In this document: one piece after another, positions 23,482-34,680 of the stretch
Position numbering within the stretch: the stretch's first letter is position 1
How the letters are laid out: each line of letters opens with the position of its first letter
Assembly: GCA_001986395.2 (NCBI GenBank)
Contig: MQVO02000005.1
Span: 372,001-436,000, forward strand
Length of the DNA: 64,000 nucleotides
Direction of reading: 5' to 3'
DNA from: Irpex lacteus
Lineage: Eukaryota; Basidiomycota; Agaricomycetes; Polyporales; Irpicaceae
The notes under the pieces: model-generated
The model's database searches: none
What the model was told of the DNA's origin: nothing
The model's input: the letters and a program-made list of their open reading frames with translations, nothing else
Made by a program: the position numbers and the translations under genes

Positions 23482-26400
23482 CGTGTGTTACACTGCGAGG
23501 TGAGGAGTGTATGGGTATGTTGCAGCGTTGAACTGTTCTAAACCATCGACGGTGAGGAATACGTGTCTTATATTGATAGAAAATACTTGCCTTGCGGATA
23601 ACTCGAGGAGCAAGGATGGCTTTCGGATAGAGGTTCTCGTAAGGTCGGCAAACGCGAGGCAAGCTTTGTCGCAACTTTGCCACGTGGAATTCCTAGCGCG
23701 TATGCCAGTTATGGAAGGCGGTCCCGTGGCCGCTAAGATAGGTTCAACGTCGTTTCTACGCTCATCTTCAGTCCACGGTCATCATTGAAGTAGTGAGCTT
23801 CGTCTTACATGTGTTATGTACACGATAGACGTAAATTTAGATGGAAAAAAAAGAAGTAGTAAGCTTCTTGCAATCGATGTATTCGTTCCTTAGAGCGGAG
23901 TAACTACTACGATGAAACTTCGACATCTAGATGAGGACCAGGATTCGGAAATGTCTCGTCTTCGTAACTGTGAGATGAAGCAATCATGTAGCACAGGTTT
24001 AATTTAATGACCCTAGGTGTGGAAATTACTCATGTGTATCATCTGTACACGCGTCACGGAACTATTATATCGATTCAGTATGTGTCCACCTTGCGTTTCA
24101 GTACGTATTCCATCCTTATTGGTCCGAGCACGTCAATTTCCGTGTAGTAGATGGTATACTGCAACTGATACGATAGAAGCATTATGTACCATCCATTGTA
24201 CACGTTCATGACGAAGTTCGCAGCCTAACGATGATGTTCTCTTACGACCCGTCTCAAGCTGCCGTGTTCATCAACGAGGAACTTGAATGGGCACCGTGCT
24301 TGTGAGTTAAGAGCATCGGGACTGAAGGAATATTTGTTCAACAAAACGCAAGGCCCTGTATGATACGTGCAAGCCTCGTGAAGCCTCGTGAAGCGAGGAA
24401 TCTTGCACATGAGTGAGAGGACAAGATACTTACCTCATATTCATGACGCGAGACTTTGATCCGCCATCAAACGCCACAAGGTGTCTGCTTACCGGAATAG
24501 GCAGTCAGCCGTTGCATCAGTGGCCACAACGCCACTCGCAACACAACCATACCTAATGATCGAGTAGCATACGTTACCATGCTGACTTAGCATCGTCGAC
24601 AATTAAGCAGTATGCATCATTCGCATCACGGAAGGTCCAATTTCTTGCCGCTCCCGTCGCATGCATATGAAGAGCCAGACTAGAGCCAGGCCTTCACTGA
24701 GGTGATTGTGAAGTCGTGATGGATAAGTAGGTTGGAAAGGTAATATGACAGGAAATCCAAACGCAGATAGTGCGATCCCTAGAATACTTACTGATCATAC
24801 GGCTCCCAATCGCAACACTAGCAAGAAAACCGACGCACCGAATAGTATTATAGCTACATGGCCATGGCAGTCCAGAACGTGAGTAGTATTGGAAGTGCGT
24901 AGAGCGATAGTCTAACAGAGAAATGTATCGAAGTTACATACTTGAGGCAGTAAGCCATGGTCCTTAGAACAACACTTAAGTATAAGTACAGGCATCACGA
25001 AACAACATCCGTAAGCACGAATGATTGATTGCTCACGTCCGAAGGTCATGAAGACTTGCTAGATGAAAATTGCAGAAAACCCTGAAGCAATGGAAAATGA
25101 GAGCGGCATAAAAAAGTTCGTAGGGTCTTCATACCGATATAGTGCGCATTGAACCGACGAGAAATCGCCGAACATGCCAGCGCTTGATGCCGACGGCGCG
25201 TGATATCGACCGAACCCGCCACCAGCGACAAAGAGGCTTCGCGGATGCAATTCCCGAGACGATACCCGATAAGGAAGTGAAACACGGCAGCACTAAGTAT
25301 GGGTCAGGGAAGTTCGGATTGCTGCGGCACCAGCACGCGGCACGGCTTGCACCCACCGAGAAAGTAGAGATGATAGACAGTCAAGTCGACGGTGGCGAAC
25401 ATGCACAGCGACGCAGCCAGAGCAGCCCAGAATACTTGGTCAAGGCGACGGATTATAGTACTCTTGATATAGGGAGTGTCGATAGATCAATCATTGCTTG
25501 TGGATAGGTGGGGAGCTTCCAAGCATACGAGTTCGCTGCCGAACGAGACAGTCATAAATGACGATATCACAGCAATCGTTCAACCCTTCATGCGGCGTTC
25601 CGAGTCGGACGCACTGGTCGACGCTAATCCATCTTTCCGGTCCGAGGACGTCGCTGACACTGTCTGCCAAGATGGAACGTTGGCATTCAATTTGTAGTGT
25701 ATCCTTTTCACTGACAGGTAGCAGTTAGCAATACTTACGAGGTGGTATGACTGGCCACTTGCCTGGGTGCCTTGAAAGACGACATTGTCATCGGAGCTAC
25801 AGCAAGACGGAGAGACGGATGATGAGATCCTAGTTTATCAATCGTGCCTTGCGATATCGGGGCTTGTGGATAAATGAGCGACAGATAGTGGCGGTCGCAG
25901 TGACAACCAGTGAACGTGACGTAGTTCCGTGCAGTGGTGCTTGAACTCGTCAGCATTCACCACCACGGCACGCGTGACGAGCGCAAAGCGGCGGCTGGTC
26001 ACTTTGTCCGGGCGACTCATGTTTTCTACTCCGACAAATAGTGGAGGGTTGCGAGGTGTCTATTGTTCTAATCACAGAGATAGGAAGATGGACCCGAACA
26101 TCGAACTTCTGCCTGAATTCAGGGTGACTAAATTGTGGCACTACGTAGGCAATAATTTGTACTTACCAGACGTTCATTGTGATTCCTGAGCGTGGAAGTT
26201 GAGAACTCAACCGACCATTGTCGTGGTGGACAGCGAACTGAAGCTGTCACGCGTGACGGACCCACCTTCAGGACCGTGACATCAATCTGAGATGCTAGAC
26301 TGTGGCTGAGCGCGCAGGCTGCGAGATCTGAATTAAGATTCCGGCCCTGTCTTGAGTAGGCGGGCACGGGCACTGCACCCACCGCCACTCATCCAACTCC

Positions 26401-26510
26401 TCAGCGGTGAGGAATAAATATAAGATGAAACCCGCTTCGTGATTGTAGCCCTCGTACCCAACTCCTCCCCCAAACGCCCTCTCAAAGCCTCTCTAGCCGT
26501 TCGTGAAGCA
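23482..26510. other. 3-kb gene-poor region, possible degraded membrane-protein gene
   Basis: No intact gene could be read. On the minus strand several short frames encode strongly hydrophobic stretches: FWAALAASLCMFATVDL around 25400, LYALPILLTFWTAMAM around 24880, and ILFGASVFLLVLRLGA around 24830. They are interrupted by stops and frame changes and could be remnants, or rapidly evolving exons, of a multi-pass membrane protein. The last 100 bp include a TATA-like AAATATA near 26415, upstream of the next gene. Confidence 0.35.
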
Positions 26511-27471
26511 ATGGCCTGTGCATCAGTTTTGTCGCAGTATTCGCCATTCTTCACGTCTGGTCTTTTAACATCAACATTACCTCGAGAGGCATCGAGTAAA
26601 CCAGTCCGGAGAAGCGAGCCCCTCACCGTCAACACCCACAATATTTATTCGAACAGCCGTGCTCCCCGCAGCGCAGTTGACTTGTCTCACAGAGATCGTC
26701 TACAATCAGGTCACTCATTCCTGACACTTGGCATCACGGAGCCCCATCAAGGGAGCCCTAGTCCTTCCAGGCGAACACTGACATCGTAAGTCTAATCGTA
26801 TCGTTAATACACGAATATTTCTGACACGAATTACCTGCAGACAAAGATCAGTACCGATTCTTTGCGAAAGCGCGCGTGTGAATCCCAGAATACCTTCGCC
26901 CAAGCCAGCCCCGTCCGTCTCTCTACCTGCTATCCCGCAGGAATCTCTGCGAGATTCGACGTCCGTCTCCGAGTATTCTCAGGCTGGCCCTTCGCAGCAT
27001 CTCTCGATACCGACGAGTGCTTCCACACCCACCGCGGACGAGTCGTACCTATTCATATCGCCGATGGCCAGCCCAAGGCTCACCTCGTCCAGTCATCCTT
27101 CTCGAGTTCTCCCACCCTTGAGATTGCCGCCCCTTATCTCGCAGAATCGTTCTGCAGCTCTCGCTGCCCTTGAAGGTCGCTCGCCTCGCGCGCAAATGGA
27201 CGTCTCAAGGAAGGCCAGGAACTTCATGAACATGTTTGACGATGAAGAGGATCTCTCGGAGTCTCAAGAACGCGTACCCAGCAGTTACTTCGAGGACGAC
27301 TCAGATGATGAGGACGACGACGAGTTCTTCTCTTTCCCTGAATCATCCGTGCTCCCGACATCCCTCCCTCCCTGGCAGGGATCGCCCAAACGCCAGATCC
27401 GAAATATCACCTCTTACAGTCCTCCACCTGCCAGCTTCATCGACTTCGGTGACGTCGACGAGCACTCATAA
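26511..27471 (+). CDS. Unknown Ser/Pro-rich acidic protein
   Basis: No family was recognised. Two exons (26511-26785 and 26841-27471, joined TC|A) total 906 nt, 301 residues. The start is the first ATG in frame with the body; a TATA-like element lies about 90 bp upstream. Residues 1-170 are Ser/Pro-rich and look disordered. Residues of about 200-225 (ARNFMNMFDDEEDLSESQ) and a following acidic run (DDSDDEDDDEFFSFP) are the most distinctive parts, and the protein ends FIDFGDVDEHS. The composition suggests an intrinsically disordered nuclear or cytosolic regulator with many possible phosphorylation sites. No membrane segment or signal peptide. Confidence 0.65.
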
Positions 27472-29368
27472 CTCGCTCTTCTGCTTTGCCTCGACTATCC
27501 TTATCTGACACTGTACTTCTACTACATCATACATCACCATTCATTATACTGTTGTCGTGCGTATCCTTCGGACCGTCATTATCCCACTCACTGTCCTTTA
27601 ATACTGTCTGTCTTCGCACTCCTGTCTCTCGCTGAAACTCTAATACTCCCTACACTCATTCATATACCTTTGCGTATGTACAACACCCCAAGGACACTAT
27701 CGAACAATCTTCTGTAATATCATGTACAAATAGTAGCTATAGTATATACGTATACTCTCATTCGCTCCTTCCAATCACACCAACTTGGTCTTACAGAATC
27801 TACCCATCGAAGCGTGACAATCCGTACCCTTGCTGTGACATACTCGACTCACCGTGCCTAGTTTCCGAGTGTACAATCGACATCTTCTGATGCGATAATC
27901 GTGAAATTTGCGAAATCCAATCCATTGTTCTCTTCCCATTGTCCGAGGCGACAAGCGCTGACATGCTTAAGCCGGTCATCTATTCAGAAGTAATTCCTTG
28001 AAGATCTTCTTGTATATTGGTTTCTACCGAACTATTCCAACCGTGCCTATGTCAATTTGAACGGGTTCAAAACCTCCTGGTTGCTGTAAGGAGATGAGTA
28101 TAGTAACCGAATGGCGACGGAGTCGGTCGCACTACCATGGACATGCCCTGCAGTGATTCAATATTCATGGACGGATTAGCGATACGATAGGCTGCTTGGT
28201 GTCAAGGTCCGAGCTCACCAAGCCACTAGCTAGATTGAACAAGGCACGCCCCGTCAACTTCCTGTCGGTGTGAGTGAAACAGCCAGACAGCTCCAGACAG
28301 CATATTGCTATCGCGGGCGCCCTACTCTATCTTTCTCCGCCTCATGGTCGCGCACATTCCTGCTAAGCCTGTGCCTTGTCACCACCAAGAGATCGATTAC
28401 ATGCGAGCCTCTGAAATCTTTATGCTGTCGGAGACCACGGATACCCGCCCGGCTTCCGGTATACAACTGCCGAGCCATACTACCCGATACGGAAATTGGA
28501 ACTTTGTGGCGTTTTGCCCGTTGTGGCCAGCAACTTCGGAGACCGTGACTGGGAGCGTTCGGAGTCCCCATGTTTCTCAAGTGAGAGAAGGTAGGTACGT
28601 CAGGGTCAGGCAGCAATATTGGAGACATGATTCCTTCCGATAATGACGTAGGTCGAGGGCCAAAACATAGCTTCAAGTCTTGGGAGCCTCGTAAACAATG
28701 TAGAACTTCGGTGGTGAAAAGGCTGCAATGACACGTACCTCGCTGCATGCCTCCGACGGTGCATCCCTGTCCTCTCCATCTTCTCTCCAGTTCCGTTAAT
28801 TAACTGGAGTCCTGGATGACCACAGTGCCACAACGTTCGATCACATCCGCATTTGGCGCGTCTCTGCAGTTTACCTCCGTCGCATCCATATTCGTAACAT
28901 CCGCGTCCTAAACTGGTAACAAAGGTCAGTGTTTGCGCAATAAGGCACGCTCTGGACCGATCAACTCTACGATTCTGTGTACCTGGGACGCGTCGTCCTC
29001 CTCACCGGATCGCCATCGTCCTGGACCGAATGCACTCTAATGCACTTTGGCGGCACCAAAGGGCAAATTCTGCATCCACGCGACGGGCGGATAACCATAT
29101 ACTGAAAGCATGAGCAAGGCACAAGGGGTGATGTTATACGTGCTCCTCACTTGTACCTGATCGTGCACCTGAAGTTGTGCCAACATCGACTCCATTCCGA
29201 CGCGTCCATCCTCTCGCTAAACGAAAGGTTGAGTATAGCCAACACTATGCAGCGTGCCTGAGATTCTGTTGACGTAGGTGTTCTTGAAGGCCACAAGCCG
29301 CAGGCACAAGGACAAACTTTTAGAGACATACGTCAGTGCTTGTGTGGTGCCAGGAGAGGAGATACGAG
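27472..29368. other. Intergenic region of about 1.9 kb
   Basis: No recognisable gene. The first 350 bp are pyrimidine-rich and AT-rich, typical of a fungal 3' flank. Frames between 28270 and 28833 on both strands lack any domain or consistent splicing. Confidence 0.5.
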
Positions 29369-29376
29369 TATATAAA
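29369..29376 (+). promoter_or_regulatory. TATA box of the repeat-protein gene
   Basis: TATATAAA about 160 bp before the ATG at 29536, followed by a CT-rich leader (CTTCTACGACTCTTACG), an arrangement usual for strongly expressed fungal genes. Confidence 0.65.
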
Positions 29377-29535
29377 GCCTCCCATTCTCCTCCTAGAACT
29401 TCACAAACAGCGACTTACGACTTCTACGACTCTTACGTCTACTCATACTCTCTCAAGCATCTGTTGCACTCGGGTGTCTCATCAGCAGCATCTCTCAACA
29501 CGAATCGACACATACCTCGACTCTAATCACTCGAC

Positions 29536-30512
29536 ATGCAATTCACTTCCTCCTTCGCAACTCTCTCCGCGGCAGTCTGCCTTGCGCTATTCGCCTATAA
29601 CCCAGCTGAAGCTCGCCCCTTGAACGCCATCGCTGCCAGTACGTATCGTTTTATCTGACTCCACCTTAACTGTTGTTGACGCGACATGCACACGCAGGGA
29701 CTTACTCCGATACGCCTTACCCATGCTACCCAAGTAACCCCGGTTTCGACAACAACACGGGTACATGTGTTGGCGGTAGCAATGGATCCGGTAACGGGAG
29801 TGGTGACGGCTCTGGCAATGGAGATGGCTCAGGCAACGGTTCCGGAGATGGAAGCGGTGACGGGTCGGGCAATGGGAGCGGTGATGGTTCGGGCAACGGT
29901 TCAGGCAACGGCTCTGGCGACGGTAGCGGCAACGGAAATGGTAGTGGGAACGGGAGCGGATATGCGCCCTTCATCGGCGTCGGCGTTGGCGGTAGCAGCG
30001 ACGGTAACGGCAACACCGGCAATGGCAACGGAGGCAACGGCAGTCCATTCATCTCCGTCGGTGCTGGTAACAGTGGCTCGAATGGCTCTGGTGGTAGTGG
30101 TGACGACAACCCCTTCCTCGATGTCAACGCCTTCGGCAACGGCGGCAGTGGGAGTGGTTCAGGATCTGGTTCATCGAGCGGGAACGGTGGCTCTTCTCCT
30201 TTCATCTCTGTCGGAGTCGGCCGCCGCGCCATCGACCTTGCCCACGTTCGTGTCGGTGACCTCCTTGACCTCGACACCTCCGAGCTTCTGCACAGGCGCA
30301 CCGACGGTCAAGGCCACGTCCGCGTTGGTGATCTTCTCAACGTCAACCTCGGCCAACTTACCCAGCGCAGCGATGTCGACCTCGCCCACGTACGCGTGGG
30401 AGACTTGCTCAACATCGACACCTCTAACTTGGACATGACGCGCCGTACCGAGTACACTGCAGGCGATTTGCTAGACCTCAAGGTCGGTGACCTCCTCCAC
30501 GTGGACGCTTAA
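29536..30512 (+). CDS. Secreted Gly/Ser/Asn-rich protein with HVRVGDLL repeats
   Basis: The family was not recognised. Two exons (29536-29638 and 29698-30512) total 918 nt, 305 residues. Residues 1-27 form a signal peptide (MQFTSSFATLSAAVCLALFA, cleavage probably near PAEA). A short segment with two Cys (PYPCYP, NTGTCVGG) follows. Residues of about 58-210 are NGSG/DGSG linkers, with many Asn-Gly-Ser glycosylation sequons, holding four hydrophobic blocks: APFIGVGVG, SPFISVGAG, NPFLDVNAF and SPFISVGVG. The last 95 residues are three HVRVGDLL repeats spaced 24 residues apart plus two degenerate ones (TAGDLLDL, KVGDLLHVDA), with dibasic RR sites at GRRAID, HRRTDG and TRRTEY. It is predicted to be extracellular: a cell-wall or matrix protein, or a precursor cut by Kex2 into repeat peptides. 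The TATA box suggests strong expression. Confidence 0.85.
29760..29965 (+). repeat. GGTTCCGG-type hexanucleotide coding repeat
   Basis: Imperfect tandem repetition of units coding Asn-Gly-Ser-Gly and Asp-Gly-Ser-Gly. Synonymous positions vary widely between units, so the array is old or selected at the protein level, not a fresh slippage product. Confidence 0.8.
30270..30512 (+). repeat. 72-bp-period repeats coding HVRVGDLL
   Basis: Three units begin with His-Val-Arg-Val-Gly-Asp-Leu-Leu at about 30243, 30315 and 30387, a period of 72 bp; two weaker units follow to the stop codon. Codon choice differs between units. Confidence 0.75.
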
Positions 30513-31831
30513 TGGTATCACTCCCCTTACTATACCTCATCTTCCACTTCTTTTGTATTCTCCTTAACCATCTACTCCATTATTGAACAATGTTAGCAAC
30601 GCCTCAATGTACTTCCGTAGTATGATTCGTATCAAATTATCAACTCACGCGTTATAATCAAAGTTATACCAATGACCTTCAGCTCCTTTCAATTTTGTCC
30701 TATTACCCAATTCTTGCCATAAAAGACGAAGAGAAACGCCGACCACTTGCAAATGGCATGAGCGCAATCAGCCTCCATTTCGCAACAGTCGAAATGTGCA
30801 CTGATAAGTCGCGTAGGTCGGTTAAAGCCGCTTGGAGTGTTGGAATGATTTCTTACAATCCTCAGCTACGTTTCCTGCACAATGTTTTTGCTCTTGAGTA
30901 TATGTAAATACTTTGAGTTCGAGATGGGATTGGGGTGGACGTCATGGCGGTAGTCGACATCGTTACGGTAGTTTTTCCGCTTCGGGCAATTGGTCGATGT
31001 TGTCCGATCCAGGGCGCCTAGTCGGCAGGCATCATCATCATGGTCTAGCACAACAGTCATCTTGCTTGAACTGGTATTCATCGCACACTCGCCAACCCAT
31101 GATTTTCGTCAGATACGAAGTATAAACGGGGTCGATCAAGATTCGATATCTCTTCTCACAAGTAATGACATCCGAGGCGCCGACTGTACTGTGGATAGGC
31201 GCTGGATTCAATCGCCACAACTGTCAGTCGTGTGCCACTCAGTACCTCACCGAAGCGTAATTCGGACGTGAGTATGTACATGGATGACGCACCTTGTATT
31301 ATTTTCTTATCTCATTTCTTTGTTGCAGGGTCAGTAAGCTGCGCGACTGCCACGGAGTGGCACCAGCAGAATATTTGTATATAACAAACGGCAGATGCGT
31401 ACCTGAGCTTGGAATACGCCACCCATCCCACTTACCTTGCGCTCTGACCAACCTCTTGTGTTTGTCATCTTTTAACGTTACTCAACTACTGATCACTTGT
31501 CATAATTCCTGCGTGTTCTTACTCACTACTGTAGCGCCAAGTTTCTCACCGGCCTTCCGCTCCTCTCAAACGTTCCATTTGCTGTCATCCTCGTACGCCA
31601 ACCGCCATTCCATTTATCTGCTTCTTAGTCGTGTGACTCAATGATATGATGCAGCGCTGCTCGTGGCATCAATCTTCCACAAACCAGACCCCGGGGTTAT
31701 CCAATTCTTGGCGGGAACTAGAACCGTGACCGTCGTTGGAGACCGCGATTCGAATACGAACCGGTGAGTAGGTCCATACTTTGACAATGCTGAGGAAGCG
31801 ATGACATGATAAAACAGACGTAGAGACAGCA
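30513..31831. other. Intergenic region of about 1.3 kb
   Basis: No gene seen. It holds the 3' flank of the repeat-protein gene and the promoter of MYND gene A. A pyrimidine-rich stretch lies at 31440-31640. Confidence 0.5.
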
Positions 31832-33830
31832 ATGTCCTCCAGTAGAGAAATCCCCGACATCCCTGAATGGACTGGTGAGAAGTTCTGGGAGCCCGACCCC
31901 GACGACGTTGCTTTATTTCAGGAAAGACCAGAAGACGCTGCGGAAGTATACAGGAACTTATTTATCTCTAATGATCGCAAGTTACTCGGGTTTATGCATG
32001 CATTTCCTGTGGTTGATCGTACCCCTCGACAAGAAGAGCTACTGTGGTCGTCGGGATTTCCATTAGCGCTCCTAGAAAGCCTCACCGACAGCAGGTGGTA
32101 CGAGTCATTCAACGATATGGCCACACATTCTGGTTTTGTCCAATACGTATATGCTACGATCGAATCGGTGCGTCAGCAAGCAACTATTCGCTAGGCATGA
32201 GGCTGATTGAGTGGAATATATGTACCTCAGATACAGTTTGCTCTAGCTATCCAGAATTTACTTGCGTTGATGGTTGCCATAAGCCCGGATCCCCTGACGC
32301 ATAACAAGGCCTTCGAGCAATGCTTCCAACATTTTCCTGACATGTGGAAGCTCGTATGGCGTTATCGGGACATTGTCTTGTCAGACTCATTCGACGTGGC
32401 AAATGAAGGCGTTCGATCCTATATTGGAGGATTGCTTCAGCGTTATTGTAGGATCTACCGCGGTATATCGTAAGTACAAATATCTCTTGAAAGCTATAGC
32501 AAGTTGAACCTCATACACAAGACGCAGTTCGCAGGCGCCGCCCCTTGAATCATATGTCGCCCACATAGCATTATACTTGTTAGTCATTCCCCAAAATCCC
32601 GACGCAACCACGCACTGTGACCCGGCATACCTTCTCATGTCTGTGTTGAAACAAGAAGGCCGCGCTGCCCTGGAAAGAGAGCATTCGTTCCTAAATGAAG
32701 TAGTCCCTACCGTTACAGGCGGCGCAAACTTGAAGGGTTTTACTAGAATTATCCGCCGTGATCTCGTGCAGCGTAGGCCGACCACAGCAGAACAGTTTCA
32801 GAATACACTCAGCGCGACAGGGCTGTTGCTGATGTGGGGGCCTCCTATGGTCACGCCTGAACGGAATGGAGGACGACGATTGGTTCTGCTGGCCCTGGCA
32901 GCGGCAGCGCAGCGGTATGAATGTCATGGATGCGATGATGAACAGTGGACGGACTTACACCGCCGCCCAGTATTCCTTGCTGAACCATTCCTCGATGTGT
33001 ACATGTGAGCTGTAAAATTTCTCCGTTTTCGTGACGAAGATCTAAGTTCAGGTCATCTTTCTAGTGGTTTGATCGCAAGTGCAGGAGAGGGGGCACACGC
33101 GCTAATGACGAACGACATCGTAAATAATCCATATCATTTCAGCTTCACACATGTCCTCGCACGGTCAATGGCGACCGCTTGTGAGAAGAATTGGAGCAAT
33201 TTGCAAAGTTAGTCTTCGCTCATCTCAGCCGCATTTTGCGTGGAATGACCGAAGTACAGAAGTCTTCCAACACTTTATGAATGCCTATCTCACCGTTGCC
33301 AGCTTAGGACGAACACGTTACCATACAGATAGAGCACGTTGGCGCAAGTACTGCTATCTTCGTCGCATACTTCAAGTACACTGGCTACCCAGCCTAGCAA
33401 GAATGCGCGCGGCCCTTCACGTGTCAAATTCACAATCGGGTCCAGATCCAGCTGGTCAGGACTCACTCCAGGGTATTGTGAAACGTTGGGCGGACCTCGG
33501 ACGGGCCTTCAATCTCAGCGATAGCTCTAGGGAGAAAGATTCAGGTCTCAGGAGCTACGTTACCGAAGAAGAATTGCGTTTAGGTTGCTTCTACCCAGAA
33601 TGTCTGTGTTACGGAGAAAAGCCCCTTCATGGAATCCGACGCGTCTGTACAGGCTGTTGGTCGGTATATTACTGTGGCGAGCGATGTCAGAAAAAGTGAG
33701 TACTCCCTTCACCGTTCTACGCTGCCTGTTTTGAACCTCTTGCAGAGACTGGTTATTGGGTCACAGAAATGTATGTGGGGGACGCTCTGCTTCTGCGGAC
33801 GTAGCTCGTAGACATACGGGTGGAATCTAG
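31832..33830 (+). CDS. MYND-type zinc-finger protein (tandem copy A)
   Basis: MYND fingers bind zinc and mediate protein contacts. The gene has about six exons (31832-32167, 32231-32469, about 32525-33004, about 33064-33207, about 33208-33696 and a last exon ending at the TAG 33828-33830). The N-terminus (DPDDVALFQERPEDAAEVYR, then SGFPLALLESLTD) is a helical region of unknown function shared with copy B and with a fragment at 60253-60561. The MYND finger is C-terminal: C..C in ECLCYGEKPLHG, VCTGC, YYCGERCQKKDW, then GHRNVC. Most of the 600 or so residues are helical, like other basidiomycete MYND proteins whose roles are unknown. No SET domain is present. It ends with a short tail, RSASADVARRHTGGI, absent from copy B. 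Confidence 0.85.
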
Positions 33831-34680
33831 CCAGAGTCAATTTCTGATCATGTTTGACAACGGCTGTTAGTATGAGCATCTCCAAGTTGGAGATGTTTGG
33901 GCTGGAGGCACGAGTCCATGCGGAAGTCGACTTGTCGTCATCAGCTTGATAAATCTTATCGCAAGAGACACTGAGCTAAACCTCACGGTAACTTTGCTAT
34001 GGGTGCATACTATGCGGCTTCGAGCGTAGGATCGATCTAGACGTTTGAGCGGATGTCCTTCCCGATCAGGCAATGACCAAAATCTGAGAAACGCTGGAAT
34101 CTGCCTTGAGCGCTGTTGTGAAGTTTCTCTCCCGCCAGTCACAGTGTTTAAGAGCTTCGAGTCGCCTCGCCTCGCCTGACATACTCGACTCCTGAGCACA
34201 CGAGCCACTGGCAGTTCCGAACTTGAACGACAAGTTACTAGTATTCTCTTGGACATGTGGCAGTCAACCCTCCGGATCTGTTGTCCTGAGCAACTAAGTC
34301 TCACCTCCGCCTACACTCTGCCAGTCTGCACAATTAATGACAATGTCCGGTAGCCGTCAGGGTATTCTATCGCTGTGATTGAGCAATACTACTGGGCGTT
34401 GAAGAACACTGGCACGTGATGTCGCTCTCGTACGCGGGGCGGTGGCAATTTCATTAGAGTTGAAGACGTGGCACTCGCACTCACGATCAGTAACGCAACT
34501 CGCTACCTACCAATATACTAGAGGCTCGGGTTTTGTCAGTAGCTGCAGGTCGACATTTGGCACACGCACACGGCAGATATTCAAATTGTGAAGTAGTGAG
34601 TGCTCTTCGATCTCGAGACTGTGCGAACTATGTGAAAAAATCTGATTGTGGTATATTGCAGGTGTAGCGGCCTAATCCTG
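33831..34680. other. Spacer between tandem MYND genes
   Basis: 850 bp with no gene recognised; it includes the copy B promoter. The 145-codon minus-strand frame at 33867-34304 has no domain and is probably chance. Confidence 0.5.

Noticed and set aside
29726..30301. 191-codon minus-strand Pro/Leu-rich frame
   Set aside because: It is the reverse complement of the Gly/Ser repeat; the period makes all frames open. The plus frame has the signal peptide and splice joint.
29686..30438. 250-codon plus-strand Ala/Thr/Val frame overlapping the secreted protein
   Set aside because: It is another-frame reading of the same repeat; it lacks a start with a signal peptide and the HVRVGDLL period.
33867..34304. 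145-codon minus-strand frame between the MYND genes
   Set aside because: No domain, Cys/Arg/Ser-skewed composition, no splice partners; judged chance.
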